64,000 bases of DNA, taken from assembly GCA_963705515.1 (NCBI GenBank), contig CAVPJV010000008.1:682001-746000 (forward strand). Reading direction: 5' to 3'. The translations under genes and the position numbers were made by a program. Position 1 is the first letter of the stretch, and each line of letters starts with the position of its first letter. Source of the stretch: Gaiellasilicea sp963705515 (lineage in GTDB: Bacteria > Actinomycetota > Thermoleophilia > Gaiellales > Gaiellaceae). The notes below the pieces were generated by a model that had not been told where the DNA came from, did no database searches, and saw nothing but the letters and a program-made list of their open reading frames with translations. Positions 42,436 through 62,178 of the stretch are shown here, piece by piece.

Positions 42436-42969
42436 ATGTTTCGCTGGTATGTGATCAACACCTACTCCGGGCACGAGAACAAGGTCAAGGCCAACCTCGA
42501 GCACCGGATCGTCTCGATGAACCAGGCACCGCGCTTCCGGCGCGTGGTCGTCCCGACCGAGCAGGTGATCGAGACGAAGGACGGCCAGAAGGTGCAGATC
42601 GAGAAGCGCGTGCTTCCCGGCTACGTGCTCGTCAACATGGATCTGAACGACGAGGCCTGGACGGTCGTGAAGAACACGCCGGGCGTCACCGGCTTCGTCG
42701 GGGCCGGCGCCAAGCCCGTGCCGCTGGCCCAGGGCGAGGTCGACCGGATCCTGCACACGGGCGCCGCCGCCACGGGCGCGGCCCTCCGCTCCCAGGTCGA
42801 GTTCACGCTCGGCGAGTCGGTCAAGGTAACCTCCGGCCCGTTGTCGGACTTCGACGGCGAGATCGTCGACGTCAACGCCGACCAGCAGAAGCTCAAGGTG
42901 CTGGTCGACATCTTCGAGCGCCAGGTGCCGGTGGAGCTCGGTTTCGACCAAGTCAAGAAGCTGGACTGA
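42436..42969 (+). CDS. nusG: Transcription termination/antitermination factor NusG
   Basis: A 177-residue NusG: NGN domain beginning FRWYVINTYSGHENKVK, with VPTEQVIETKDGQK and GYVLVNMDLNDEAWTVVKN, then GVTGFVGAG, and the KOW domain with VKVTSGPLSDFDGEIVDV. It binds RNA polymerase and couples to Rho or S10. It lies between secE and rplK. Confidence 0.96.
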   Translation: MFRWYVINTYSGHENKVKANLEHRIVSMNQAPRFRRVVVPTEQVIETKDGQKVQIEKRVLPGYVLVNMDLNDEAWTVVKNTPGVTGFVGAGAKPVPLAQGEVDRILHTGAAATGAALRSQVEFTLGESVKVTSGPLSDFDGEIVDVNADQQKLKVLVDIFERQVPVELGFDQVKKLD

Positions 42970-42980
42970 GGACAGGAAGA

Positions 42981-43409
42981 ATGGCGAAGAAGGTTCTGAC
43001 ACTGATCAAGCTGCAGATCCCGGGCGGGCAGGCCAACCCTGCGCCGCCGGTCGGCCCGGCGCTGGGCCAGCACGGGGTCAACATCATGGAGTTCTGCAAG
43101 GCGTTCAACGCGCAGACGGCGCAGGAGAACGGCCGGATCACGCCGGTCGAGATCACCGTCTTCGAGGACCGCTCCTTCACGTTCATCACGAAGACGCCGC
43201 CGGCGGCCGTGCTGATCAAGGAGGCGCTCGGGCTCGAGAAGGGCTCGTCCGAGCCGAACCGGAACAAGGTCGGCAAGATCTCGCAGGCGCAGCTGCGCTC
43301 GATCGCCGAGACGAAGCTGCAGGACCTGAACGCCCGCGACGTCGACCAGGCGATGCTCGTCATCGCCGGCACGGCCCGCTCGATGGGCGTCGAGGTGGAG
43401 CGGCGATGA
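42981..43409 (+). CDS. rplK: 50S ribosomal protein L11
   Basis: A 142-residue L11 with IKLQIPGGQANPAPPVGPAL, GQHGVNIMEFCKAFN (thiostrepton-site proline helix) and the C-terminal rRNA-binding KISQAQLRSIAETKLQDLNA. A GGACAGGAAGA ribosome-binding site precedes ATG 42981. Overlaps rplA by 4 bp. Confidence 0.97.
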   Translation: MAKKVLTLIKLQIPGGQANPAPPVGPALGQHGVNIMEFCKAFNAQTAQENGRITPVEITVFEDRSFTFITKTPPAAVLIKEALGLEKGSSEPNRNKVGKISQAQLRSIAETKLQDLNARDVDQAMLVIAGTARSMGVEVERR

Positions 43410-44143
43410 GCGCGCACGGCAAGCGCTACGAGGAGTCGCGCTCCAAGATCGAGCGCGAGAACCTCTACTCGCCGGCCGAGGCGGTCGCGCTCCTGAAGGA
43501 GCTCCCGGACGCCAAGTTCGACGAGACGGTCGAGGCGCACTTCCGCCTGGGCCTGAACGTCCGGCACGCCGACCAGCAGCTCCGGGGCACGCTGATGCTC
43601 CCGCACGGGACCGGCAAGACCGTCCGCGTCGCCGTCTTCGCCGAGGGCGACAAGGCCCGCGAGGCCGAGGAGGCCGGAGCCGACGTCGTCGGCGCAGCCG
43701 ATCTCGCCGCGAAGATCGAGGGCGGCTTCACCGACTTCGACGTCGCGATCGCGACGCCGGATCAGATGGGCAACGTCGGCAAGCTCGGCCGGGTGCTCGG
43801 CCCGCGCGGCCTGATGCCGAACCCGAAGACCGGCACTGTCACGTTCGACGTCGGCAAGGCCGTCACCGACGCCAAGGGAGGCAAGCTCGAGTACCGCACC
43901 GACCGCGGCGCCAACGTCCACGTCTCGATCGGCAAGAAGAGCTTCGACGCCAAGAGCCTGCTCGAGAACTACGCGACCCTGATCGAGGAGATCGTCCGCG
44001 CGAAGCCCGCGTCGGCCAAGGGACGCTACATCCAGCAGATCACGATCACGACGACGATGGGCCCCGGCGTGCGCGTCGACCCGGCGCGCGTCCGCGGGAT
44101 CCTCGAGGAGCTCGACTCCCAGAAGGAGCCGGTTCCGGCGTAG
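43406..44143 (+). CDS. rplA: 50S ribosomal protein L1
   Basis: A 245-residue L1: YSPAEAVALLKELPDAKFDE, GKTVRVAVFAEGDKAREAE, and the signature ATPDQMGNVGKLGRVLGPRG LMPNPKTGTV region. L1 forms the mobile stalk at the E site and represses its own operon in other bacteria. ATG 43406 overlaps the rplK stop (ATGA). Confidence 0.97.
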   Translation: MSAHGKRYEESRSKIERENLYSPAEAVALLKELPDAKFDETVEAHFRLGLNVRHADQQLRGTLMLPHGTGKTVRVAVFAEGDKAREAEEAGADVVGAADLAAKIEGGFTDFDVAIATPDQMGNVGKLGRVLGPRGLMPNPKTGTVTFDVGKAVTDAKGGKLEYRTDRGANVHVSIGKKSFDAKSLLENYATLIEEIVRAKPASAKGRYIQQITITTTMGPGVRVDPARVRGILEELDSQKEPVPA

Positions 44144-44149
44144 TCTTTC

Positions 44150-44272
44150 CCGTCCATAGCCCGTCGCCGAAGAAAGGAGGCAGCCGTTCGCGGCAGAGGT
44201 CCTCCCGAGGTGGCGCTCAGAAGGTGCACCCTGCCCTCTTCCGAGCCCGCCTCCGTGCGGGCTCGACCGTTT
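44150..44272 (+). ncRNA. Ribosomal protein L10 leader (autoregulatory mRNA element)
   Basis: The 143-nt gap before rplJ shows the L10-leader signature: CGCCGAAGAAAGGAGGC, GAGGTCCTCCCGAGG and a following GAGCCCGC-CTCCGT-GCGGGCTC hairpin (44243-44264). L10(L12) complexes bind this structure to repress rplJL translation. The final hairpin may also attenuate transcription. Confidence 0.75.
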
Positions 44273-44286
44273 CAAGGAGGTGACAG

Positions 44287-45021
44287 ATGCAGAAGAGTGA
44301 GAAGGAACGAGTCGTCGCAGAGCTGACCGAGCGGCTGCGCACGTCGGAGACGTTGATCGTCGCCGACTACCGCGGCCTGACGAACGCCGAGATCGACGGC
44401 CTGCGCTCGAAGCTGATCGAGCATGGCGCCCGCTTCTCGGTCGTCAAGAACACGCTCACCCGCCGCGCGGCCGAGGCCGCGGGTGCGGATGCGCTGCTCG
44501 CGCTGCTCGAAGGCCCGTCGGCGATCGCGTTCGTCGAGTCCGACGGTGATCCCGCCGCGGTGGCCAAGGCGCTTCGCGACGCGGCCACGAGCACGAAGAT
44601 CCTCGCGATCCGCGGGGGCGTGCTCGAGGGCGTGGCGATGTCGGCCGACGAGGTCGAGGACCTCGCCAAGCTGCCGCCGGCCGACGTGCTGCGTGCGCAG
44701 CTCGTAGGGGCGATCGTCTCGCCGCTGACGACGATCGTCGCACTCGTCGCGGCACCGTTGCGCGACCTCGCCGGGCTGATCGACGCTCGGATCGAGCAGC
44801 TGAAGGAGCAGGGCGACACGTCCGAGGCCGAGGCTGCTCCGGCCGCCGAAGCCGCCCCTGCCGAAGAGTCCGCCCCGGCCGAGGAGGGAGTGGCCGAGGA
44901 GCCGGCTGCCGAAGCGGAGCCCGAGGCCGAGGCAACGGCCGAGCCAGAGGCCGAGGCGAGCGCAGAGCCTGAGACCACAGAAGAGACCACTGACACTGAC
45001 ACGCAGGAGGAGCAGGAGTAA
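44287..45021 (+). CDS. rplJ: 50S ribosomal protein L10 with long acidic C-terminal tail
   Basis: A 244-residue L10. The first 175 residues are standard (SEKERVVAELTERLRTSETL, VVKNTLTRRAA, PTTIVALVAAPLRDLAGLI-like end). Residues about 180-244 are an Ala/Glu/Pro tail rich in EAEAT and EPEAEA. The usual length is 165-180. A strong AAGGAGGTGA ribosome-binding site precedes ATG 44287. Stop and the rplL ATG overlap (TAATG). Confidence 0.95.
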   Translation: MQKSEKERVVAELTERLRTSETLIVADYRGLTNAEIDGLRSKLIEHGARFSVVKNTLTRRAAEAAGADALLALLEGPSAIAFVESDGDPAAVAKALRDAATSTKILAIRGGVLEGVAMSADEVEDLAKLPPADVLRAQLVGAIVSPLTTIVALVAAPLRDLAGLIDARIEQLKEQGDTSEAEAAPAAEAAPAEESAPAEEGVAEEPAAEAEPEAEATAEPEAEASAEPETTEETTDTDTQEEQE

Positions 45022-45410
45022 TGGCAACGGATACCGCGAAGGTGCTCGAGACGCTCGGCAAGATGACCGTGCTCGAGCTCGTCGAGCTGAAGAAGGCGAT
45101 CGAGGAGGAGTGGGGTGTCACCGCCGCCGCTCCGATGGCGGTCGCGGCCCCCGGCGCTGCGGCGGCGGGCGGCGACGGTGGCGCGCCGGCGGAGGAGAAG
45201 AGCGCCTTCGACGTCGTCATCACCGCTGCAGGCGACAAGAAGATCCAGGTGATCAAGGTCGTCCGCGCAGTCACCGGCCTCGGCCTCAAGGAGGCGAAGG
45301 ACCTGGTCGACGGCGCCCCAGGGACCGTCAAGGAGGGCGTCAACCAGGAAGAGGCCGACTCGATCAAGGCGCAGCTGGAAGAGGCCGGCGCCGCCGTCGA
45401 GTTGAAGTAA
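45021..45410 (+). CDS. rplL: 50S ribosomal protein L7/L12
   Basis: A 129-residue L7/L12: N-terminal dimerisation helices (KMTVLELVELKKAIEEEWGV), Ala/Gly hinge, and the C-terminal factor-binding domain KSAFDVVITAAGDKKIQVIK, RAVTGLGLKEAKDLVDGAP. It recruits translational GTPases. Followed 43 bp later by a strong terminator. Confidence 0.97.
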   Translation: MATDTAKVLETLGKMTVLELVELKKAIEEEWGVTAAAPMAVAAPGAAAAGGDGGAPAEEKSAFDVVITAAGDKKIQVIKVVRAVTGLGLKEAKDLVDGAPGTVKEGVNQEEADSIKAQLEEAGAAVELK

Positions 45411-45452
45411 GTACCCGACAACGGGGTTTGCTCGTTGTACGTAGGGGTCACT

Positions 45453-45487
45453 GCCGAGGGCGCCATTTTGGCGCCCTCGGCCACTTT
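45453..45487 (+). terminator. Intrinsic terminator after rplL
   Basis: GCCGAGGGCGCC-ATTTT-GGCGCCCTCGGC is a perfect 12-bp stem (45453-45481), followed by CACTTTT. It separates rplJL from rpoB, probably as a partial terminator. Confidence 0.85.
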
Positions 45488-45648
45488 TGGCGCGTCTGAT
45501 ATCCTGGGGGAACCATTCGGCTCCCGCCGCGGCTCACGCTTGCGGAGAGGGGCCTGCGTTCGCTACCCTTCTGGGTTGCGCCGCCGATCGCCGTTCCGCT
45601 CTGCCCACTGAAGAATTCGCTCGTAGCTATAAGGGAGGCTGTTACCAC

Positions 45649-49302
<3,654 letters not shown>

Positions 49303-49355
49303 CCCGAAGACCAGAGAACTGAACCGACTGCAGAGAAGAAAGAGGCGCTGATCAC

Positions 49356-53966
<4,611 letters not shown>

Positions 53967-53988
53967 ACCCGAGCGAACAGAACGACGA

Positions 53989-54022
53989 GCGAGGGCGGCC
54001 ACGAGGCCGCCCTCGCTGTTTT
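53989..54022 (+). terminator. Intrinsic terminator after rpoC
   Basis: GCGAGGGCGGCC-ACGA-GGCCGCCCTCGC is a perfect 12-bp stem followed by TGTTTT. It closes the rpoBC operon 22 bp after the rpoC stop. Confidence 0.9.
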
Positions 54023-54074
54023 CCGGGCGTGCGGCGGAGAGGACAACGGCGCGTCTGCTAGAAACCGGGCGCTC

Positions 54075-55709
54075 TTGCGGTATCTCGTGACGACGCTTCT
54101 GGCGGTTGGCGCCTTCGCCGCCGCATCCGCCCCTGCGGGCGCGGCCGGGCCGGCCGTGGCCGACGCGTGCGGCCTGCCCGAGACGAAGCCGCTCTGGATC
54201 GACTACGGCACCCCCGAGCTGATCTCGGTCTTCGCTCGCCCCGGCGTCATCGTCGCCGGCTCGGGCGCCGACTACCCGGAGCGGGCGCGGTCCGCCGGCG
54301 CGAAGACGGTCTACTGGGACATGTACCTCAGCTCCCGCGTCGGCACGCCGATGAAGCCGGCCGACCCCGCGGGGCTGCCGGCGAAGGCGCAGCGCGTCTT
54401 CGACTTCGCCGTGCTCTCGGCGGGCTGTCCCGACCCGGTGATCGTGATGAACGAGCTCTTCGGTGCGTCGACGCCGACGCCGTGGACGCCCACGACCGCG
54501 CGCTACCGCGCGAACGTGCTCGCATGGGCGCGCCTGCTGAAGGAGAAGGGCGGCCACCCGCTCCTGCTCGTTTCCAGCGAGCCTTTCACGGGCGGGGACG
54601 CCGGCGCCTGGTGGCGCGAGCTGGCGCAGGTCGCCGACATCGCACTCGAGAAGTACTTCAACGCGCCGGCGATCCACAGAGCCGGCCCCGAGCTCGGTAG
54701 CCGGCGGATGCGCACCTCGATGCGCGACTCTCTGGCCAAGCTCGTCTCGATCGGGATCCCCTCTGCTCAGCTCGGCGTCGTGATGGCGTTCCAGACCAGG
54801 CGCGGGTCGGGCGGGCGCGAGGGGCTCGAGCCGGCCGGGGCATGGTTCGAGATCGCGAAGCTGCAGGCGCTCGCCGCGAAGCACATCGCCCGCGAGTTCA
54901 GGCTCGGCTACGTCGTCTCGTGGGGCTGGGGCTTCTTCAACGAGCAGGCGCGCGACCCGGACAAGCTCGGCGCCGGCTGCGTCTGGCTCTGGGCGCGCGA
55001 CTCGTCGCTGTGCCGTGTCGACGCGGTGACCGGGCGCTTCGACCGCGACCTCTCCGCCGGGCAGATCGACCTCGGGTCAGGCGTGCGTTGCATGCTCGGC
55101 ACGGCCACGATCACGACCAACGAGATCGCTGCCCTGGCGCGCGTGACGCGTGACGCCGACGCAGCGTTGACGATCCTCTTCGCCAGGGCGGTGCAGCAGC
55201 AGGCGACCTCGATCGGGCCGGGCGATGTGCGCGCGGCGGAGCGCGTGATCGTGCAACGCCGCTTCGGCGGCAACCGCGAGCAGTACCTCGGCGCCTTGCG
55301 GCGCGCAGGCGGCACCACCGCCCTCGCGCTCGGCGGGATCGCCGACGAGCTGAGACGGGAAGCGCTGCTCCTGAAGCTGCGCGCGACGACGCCCAGCGCC
55401 GTGGAGGTGGCCGAGTTCGCCGTCACGTACGCCTCGGTGCCGCTACGCGACATTCCCGGCACAGGTGCTCTGACCGGCGTGGATCCGGCGACGCCGCTCG
55501 GCTTGCTCTCGGACGAGCTCGCCCGTCCGGCGATCGTGCGCGCCCTTCAGCACGTCGCCCGCGCCGAGCGCTACGCGTCCTGGGCCGAGCGGCAACAGGA
55601 GCGTGCGTTGAATCAGATTCGCTGCGTCCGCGACCGCCTGCCGACAGTCGGGACGGTGCCCCTTACGAGCTGGATGCCGTTCCTGGCGCCTCTCGCGGCA
55701 ACCGGCTAG
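54075..55709 (+). CDS. Secreted two-domain protein of unknown function
   Basis: A 544-residue exported protein with TTG start and signal peptide (TLLAVGAFAAASAPAGAA); TAGAAA lies 10 nt upstream. Residues about 30-330 look like a TIM-barrel glycoside-hydrolase or lyase-like domain (LWIDYGTPELISVFARPGV, KTVYWDMYLSS, LLLVSSEPFTGG, GYVVSWGWGFFNEQA). Residues about 345-540 are helical (VIVQRRFGGNREQYLGALRR, IADELRREALLLKLRA), reminiscent of the SurA/PPIase N-terminal helical domain. I cannot name a family. Conserved cysteines (CGLPE, AGCPD, GAGCVWLW, SLCRV) fit an oxidised extracellular protein. Overlaps the convergent GGDEF gene by 47 bp. Confidence 0.75.
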   Translation: MRYLVTTLLAVGAFAAASAPAGAAGPAVADACGLPETKPLWIDYGTPELISVFARPGVIVAGSGADYPERARSAGAKTVYWDMYLSSRVGTPMKPADPAGLPAKAQRVFDFAVLSAGCPDPVIVMNELFGASTPTPWTPTTARYRANVLAWARLLKEKGGHPLLLVSSEPFTGGDAGAWWRELAQVADIALEKYFNAPAIHRAGPELGSRRMRTSMRDSLAKLVSIGIPSAQLGVVMAFQTRRGSGGREGLEPAGAWFEIAKLQALAAKHIAREFRLGYVVSWGWGFFNEQARDPDKLGAGCVWLWARDSSLCRVDAVTGRFDRDLSAGQIDLGSGVRCMLGTATITTNEIAALARVTRDADAALTILFARAVQQQATSIGPGDVRAAERVIVQRRFGGNREQYLGALRRAGGTTALALGGIADELRREALLLKLRATTPSAVEVAEFAVTYASVPLRDIPGTGALTGVDPATPLGLLSDELARPAIVRALQHVARAERYASWAERQQERALNQIRCVRDRLPTVGTVPLTSWMPFLAPLAATG

Positions 55710-56835
55710 GCGACTCGATCGCGACGACGGTTCCCTTGCCCGCGCCCTTCGCGCGGTAGAGCGCATCGTCCGCCCGCTCGAAGAACGAGATCGCGTCGTC
55801 GTCGGGACGCAGCTCGGTGACGCCCGCGGAGAGGTGCACCAGGCCGGCCTGTGGGATCGGATGATGCGAGATCGCCTGCTCCAGCCGCTTGTAGAGCTGA
55901 TCCGCGTCCTTCAGCGACGACTCGGGCAGGATCACGGCGAACTCGTCGCCGCCGACACGGCAGGCCACGTCGGCGGAGCGGACCACGTCGCGGATGCGGT
56001 CGGCCGCCTCGGCCAGGACGCCGTCGCCGGCGAGGTGGCCGATTCGGTCGTTGATGACCTTGAAGTCGTCGAGGTCGAAGACGACGAGCGCCAGGCTGCG
56101 GCTGTAGCGCTGGGCACGGGCGACCTCGCGGGCCAGCATCTCGTGGAAGTAGCGGCGGTTGTGCAGGCCCGTGAGCGCGTCGAGGTCGGCGAGCTGGCGT
56201 GCCTCGCGGAAGCGGCGGGCGTTGTCGATCGCCGGGCCGGCGCGGAGCGCGAGCTCCTCGAGCTCGGCGGCGCCGGCTGGGCCGAACGCGTCCCGCCCTG
56301 AATGGGAGTACGCCGCGAGGTAGCCGAGCTGCTCCCCGTGACTGGAGAGCGGCACCGCGAGCCCGGCGCGGATCGACCCGGCGTTCACCGAGTCATCGGG
56401 GCCGTAGTCGTACTCGACCGAGATCGAACGGGGCTGCGACCCGTCGGGCGGGCCGACGATCGCGCTCGCCGGCTCGACGGCTCCGAGCCCGGACGCGGCG
56501 GTGAGAGACTCGCCGCCCGCGCTGACCGCGACGACGACCGCGTCGACGCCGCCCATCGTGTTCGCCACGTCGAGCGTGCGCTCCACGACCTCGTCGAGAT
56601 CGATGGTGCTGCCGAGCTCGCCGAGCGCGCGGCTGCGCCGGCTCTCCTCCTGCGCGCGCACGAGCGCCTCCGAGAGGTCCCGCACCATTGCCTGCATCCG
56701 CTCGTCGATCTGCGCTGCGACCGCGTTCAGCCTCCTCTCGGCCGCGTTGCCCGAGCGGCGTCCGAGCAGGAACACGAGAGCGACGAGAAGCGTCGCGGCG
56801 AGGGCCGAACCGCAGGCAAGCAACATCGTGTTCAT
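55663..56835 (-). CDS. GAF-GGDEF diguanylate cyclase
   Basis: About 390 residues: one N-terminal membrane helix (MLLACGSALAATLLVALVFL), a coiled segment, a GAF domain (residues about 75-225) and a GGDEF domain with LADLDALTGLHNRRYF, DLDDFKVINDRIGH and the catalytic RVGGDEFAVIL. It should make c-di-GMP; an RxxD inhibitory site is not obvious just before GGDEF. I start at ATG 56835: the frame extends to GTG 56910, but those 25 codons have only about half G/C third positions and are probably not translated. Confidence 0.88.
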   Translation of the reverse strand: MNTMLLACGSALAATLLVALVFLLGRRSGNAAERRLNAVAAQIDERMQAMVRDLSEALVRAQEESRRSRALGELGSTIDLDEVVERTLDVANTMGGVDAVVVAVSAGGESLTAASGLGAVEPASAIVGPPDGSQPRSISVEYDYGPDDSVNAGSIRAGLAVPLSSHGEQLGYLAAYSHSGRDAFGPAGAAELEELALRAGPAIDNARRFREARQLADLDALTGLHNRRYFHEMLAREVARAQRYSRSLALVVFDLDDFKVINDRIGHLAGDGVLAEAADRIRDVVRSADVACRVGGDEFAVILPESSLKDADQLYKRLEQAISHHPIPQAGLVHLSAGVTELRPDDDAISFFERADDALYRAKGAGKGTVVAIESPSRLPREAPGTASSS

Positions 56836-56936
56836 GGAGGGTACGGCCCGTGCTGCCGCAGAAGCCTCACTGTAAGCGAGCTTTGCCGCCGTGGCTATGG
56901 CTTCAAACACATAAAGGTAGTCGAAAACGGCTCCGT

Positions 56937-56965
56937 TTGCCGATGCGGCCGATCTTCGCTACCAT
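56937..56965 (+). promoter_or_regulatory. Promoter of the str (rpsL) operon
   Basis: TTGCCG (56937-56942) and TACCAT (56960-56965) are separated by 17 bp, a good housekeeping-type promoter. It lies about 95 nt before rpsL, giving a real 5' leader, unlike most genes here. Confidence 0.6.
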
Positions 56966-57010
56966 CCGCTGTCCGGTTGGCAGGGTGATTTGCGTGCCCG
57001 GCCGACCGTT

Positions 57011-57028
57011 GCTGTGTGAGCACACAGC
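57011..57028 (+). promoter_or_regulatory. Palindrome in the rpsL leader
   Basis: GCTGTGTG-AG-CACACAGC is a perfect 8-bp inverted repeat in the 5' leader, 31 nt before the rpsL start. A 2-nt loop is too tight for RNA, so a DNA-binding site or a slightly opened hairpin are both possible. Confidence 0.45.
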
Positions 57029-57059
57029 ACCCGTCGAAGTGATCCAGGAGAGTTACCGC

Positions 57060-57428
57060 GTGCCGACAACAAACCAGCTCGTCCGCAAGGGCCGCCAGAC
57101 ACCGCAGTCGAAGACCAAGACTCCGGCGCTGCGCGGGGCCCCGCAGAAGCGCGGCGTCTGCACGCGTGTCTACACGACGACCCCGAAGAAGCCGAACTCG
57201 GCGCTGCGCAAGGTCGCGCGCGTGCGGCTCACGAACGGGATGGAGGTCACGACCTACATCCCCGGCGAGGGTCACAACCTCCAGGAGCACTCGGTCGTGC
57301 TGATCCGCGGGGGTCGCGTCAAGGACCTGCCGGGCATCCGCTACAAGGTGATCCGCGCCGCGCTCGACACGGCCGGCGTCCCCGACCGCAAGCAGGCCCG
57401 CTCGAAGTACGGAGCGAAGCGCTCGTAA
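57060..57428 (+). CDS. rpsL: 30S ribosomal protein S12
   Basis: A 122-residue S12: PTTNQLVRKGRQTPQSKTKT, CTRVYTTTPKKPNSALRKVA (with the Lys that mutates in streptomycin resistance present), VRLTNGMEVTTYIPGEGHNL and the second Lys region RVKDLPGIRYKVIRA. GTG 57060 is preceded by CAGGAGAG. First gene of the str operon; stop overlaps rpsG ATG (TAATG). Confidence 0.97.
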   Translation: MPTTNQLVRKGRQTPQSKTKTPALRGAPQKRGVCTRVYTTTPKKPNSALRKVARVRLTNGMEVTTYIPGEGHNLQEHSVVLIRGGRVKDLPGIRYKVIRAALDTAGVPDRKQARSKYGAKRS

Positions 57429-57898
57429 TGCCTCGCCGCGCAGACATCACCCCGCGCGAGCTCGAGGCCGACCCCGTCCACGGGTCGAAGCTCGTGACCC
57501 AGTTCATCAACGCCGTCATGCTCGACGGCAAGCGGTCGACCGCGGAGCGGCTCGTCTACGACGCGCTCGCGATCGTCGCCGAGAAGACCGGCAAGGCCCC
57601 CGTCGAGGCGCTCGAGGGCGCCATCAAGACGGTCACGCCCGTGCTCGAGGTTCGCTCCCGCCGCGTCGGCGGCGCGAACTACCAGGTGCCCGTCGAGGTG
57701 CCGCAGCGCCGCGCCCGCACCCTCGCAATCCGCTGGCTCGTCCAGTTCTCGCGCGAGCGCCGCGAGAAGGGGATGCAGCAGAAGATCGCCGGCGAGCTGA
57801 TGGACGCGATCAACTCGCAGGGCGGGGCGTTCAAGAAGAAGGACGACATCTACCGGATGGCGCAGGCCAACAAGGCCTTCGCGCACTACCGCTGGTAA
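57428..57898 (+). CDS. rpsG: 30S ribosomal protein S7
   Basis: A 156-residue S7: PRRADITPRELEADPVHGSK, FINAVMLDGKRSTAERLVYD, EVRSRRVGGANYQVPVEVP and RREKGMQQKIAGELMDAINS. Nucleates the 30S head. ATG overlaps the rpsL stop; fusA follows after 7 bp with GGGAG just before it. Confidence 0.97.
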   Translation: MPRRADITPRELEADPVHGSKLVTQFINAVMLDGKRSTAERLVYDALAIVAEKTGKAPVEALEGAIKTVTPVLEVRSRRVGGANYQVPVEVPQRRARTLAIRWLVQFSRERREKGMQQKIAGELMDAINSQGGAFKKKDDIYRMAQANKAFAHYRW

Positions 57899-57905
57899 GG
57901 GAGCT

Positions 57906-60005
<2,100 letters not shown>

Positions 60006-60020
60006 AGGAGAAGAGAAAGC

Positions 60021-61208
<1,188 letters not shown>

Positions 61209-61227
61209 CGAAGGGAAATCGGGAATC

Positions 61228-61536
61228 GTGGCGCAGCAGAAGATCCGCATCAGGCTGAAGGGCTATGACCACCAGCAGTTGGACCGTTCCGCGTCTCAGA
61301 TCGTGGAGACGGCCCAGCGCACCGGTGCGACGATCACCGGCCCTGTGCCCCTGCCCACCGAGAAGAACGTGTACTGCGTGATCCGCAGTCCCTTCAAGGA
61401 CAAGGACTCGCGCGAGCACTTCGAGGTGCGCACGCACAAGCGGCTGATCGACATCCATAGCCCGACGCCGAAGACGGTGGACTCGCTGATGCGCCTCGAT
61501 CTCCCGGCCGGCGTCGACATCGAGATCAAGCTCTGA
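61228..61536 (+). CDS. rpsJ: 30S ribosomal protein S10
   Basis: A 102-residue S10 (NusE): KIRIRLKGYDHQQLDRSA, PLPTEKNVYCVIRSPFKDKD, SREHFEVRTHKRLIDI. GTG 61228, with AAGGGA upstream. Directly downstream of tuf with no terminator, so str and S10 operons are fused. Its TGA overlaps the rplC ATG. Confidence 0.97.
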   Translation: MAQQKIRIRLKGYDHQQLDRSASQIVETAQRTGATITGPVPLPTEKNVYCVIRSPFKDKDSREHFEVRTHKRLIDIHSPTPKTVDSLMRLDLPAGVDIEIKL

Positions 61537-62153
61537 TGAAGGGCATTCTCGGACGCAAGCTGGGCATGACGCAGGTCTTCGATCCGGAGAGCGGCGAGGT
61601 CACCGCCGTGACCGTGATCGAGGCCGGTCCGTGCCCGGTCGTCCAGGTGAAGACGGTCGAGACGGACGGCTACGAGGCGGTCCAGATCGCGTTCGACGAG
61701 GTCGCCGAGCGGAAGATCTCGAAGGCCGAGCAAGGGCATCTCGCGAAGGCGGGCGCCTCGGCGCACCGCCATCTCGTCGAGTTCCGCGGCCAGAGCCAGC
61801 TGCAGGTCGGCGAGGCCGTCACGGTCGAGGCGTTCGAGCCCGGCGAGAAGGTCAAGGTCGCCGGGATCTCGATCGGCAAGGGCTTCCAGGGCACGATCAA
61901 GCGGCACAACTTCCACCGCGGCCCCGTCTCGCACGGCTCGCACAACGTCCGCAAGCCGGGCTCGATCGGCGCGTCGGCGACCCCGTCCCGCGTCTTCAAG
62001 GGCCAGAAGATGGCCGGCCGGATGGGCGGCGTCCGCATCACCCAGCCGGGCCTCGTCATCCACCAGATCGATCCCGAGCGCAACCTGCTCCTCGTCAAGG
62101 GCTCCGTGCCCGGTCCGAAGAGCGGCATCGTCGAGATCAGGGAGGCGAAGTAA
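61536..62153 (+). CDS. rplC: 50S ribosomal protein L3
   Basis: A 205-residue L3: GILGRKLGMTQVFDPESGEV, the long loop FQGTIKRHNFHRGPVSHGSH (reaches the peptidyl-transferase centre), GRMGGVRITQPGLVIHQIDP and LLVKGSVPGPKSGIVEI. The stop overlaps an ATG (TAATG) that is probably the true rplD start. Confidence 0.97.
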   Translation: MKGILGRKLGMTQVFDPESGEVTAVTVIEAGPCPVVQVKTVETDGYEAVQIAFDEVAERKISKAEQGHLAKAGASAHRHLVEFRGQSQLQVGEAVTVEAFEPGEKVKVAGISIGKGFQGTIKRHNFHRGPVSHGSHNVRKPGSIGASATPSRVFKGQKMAGRMGGVRITQPGLVIHQIDPERNLLLVKGSVPGPKSGIVEIREAK

Positions 62154-62178
62154 TGGCCGCTCGAAGTCATCCAAACCG

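Noticed and set aside
56836..56910. N-terminal extension of the GGDEF protein to GTG 56910
   Set aside because: The 25 codons have about 50 percent GC at third positions, unlike every real gene here, and the membrane helix begins right after ATG 56835.
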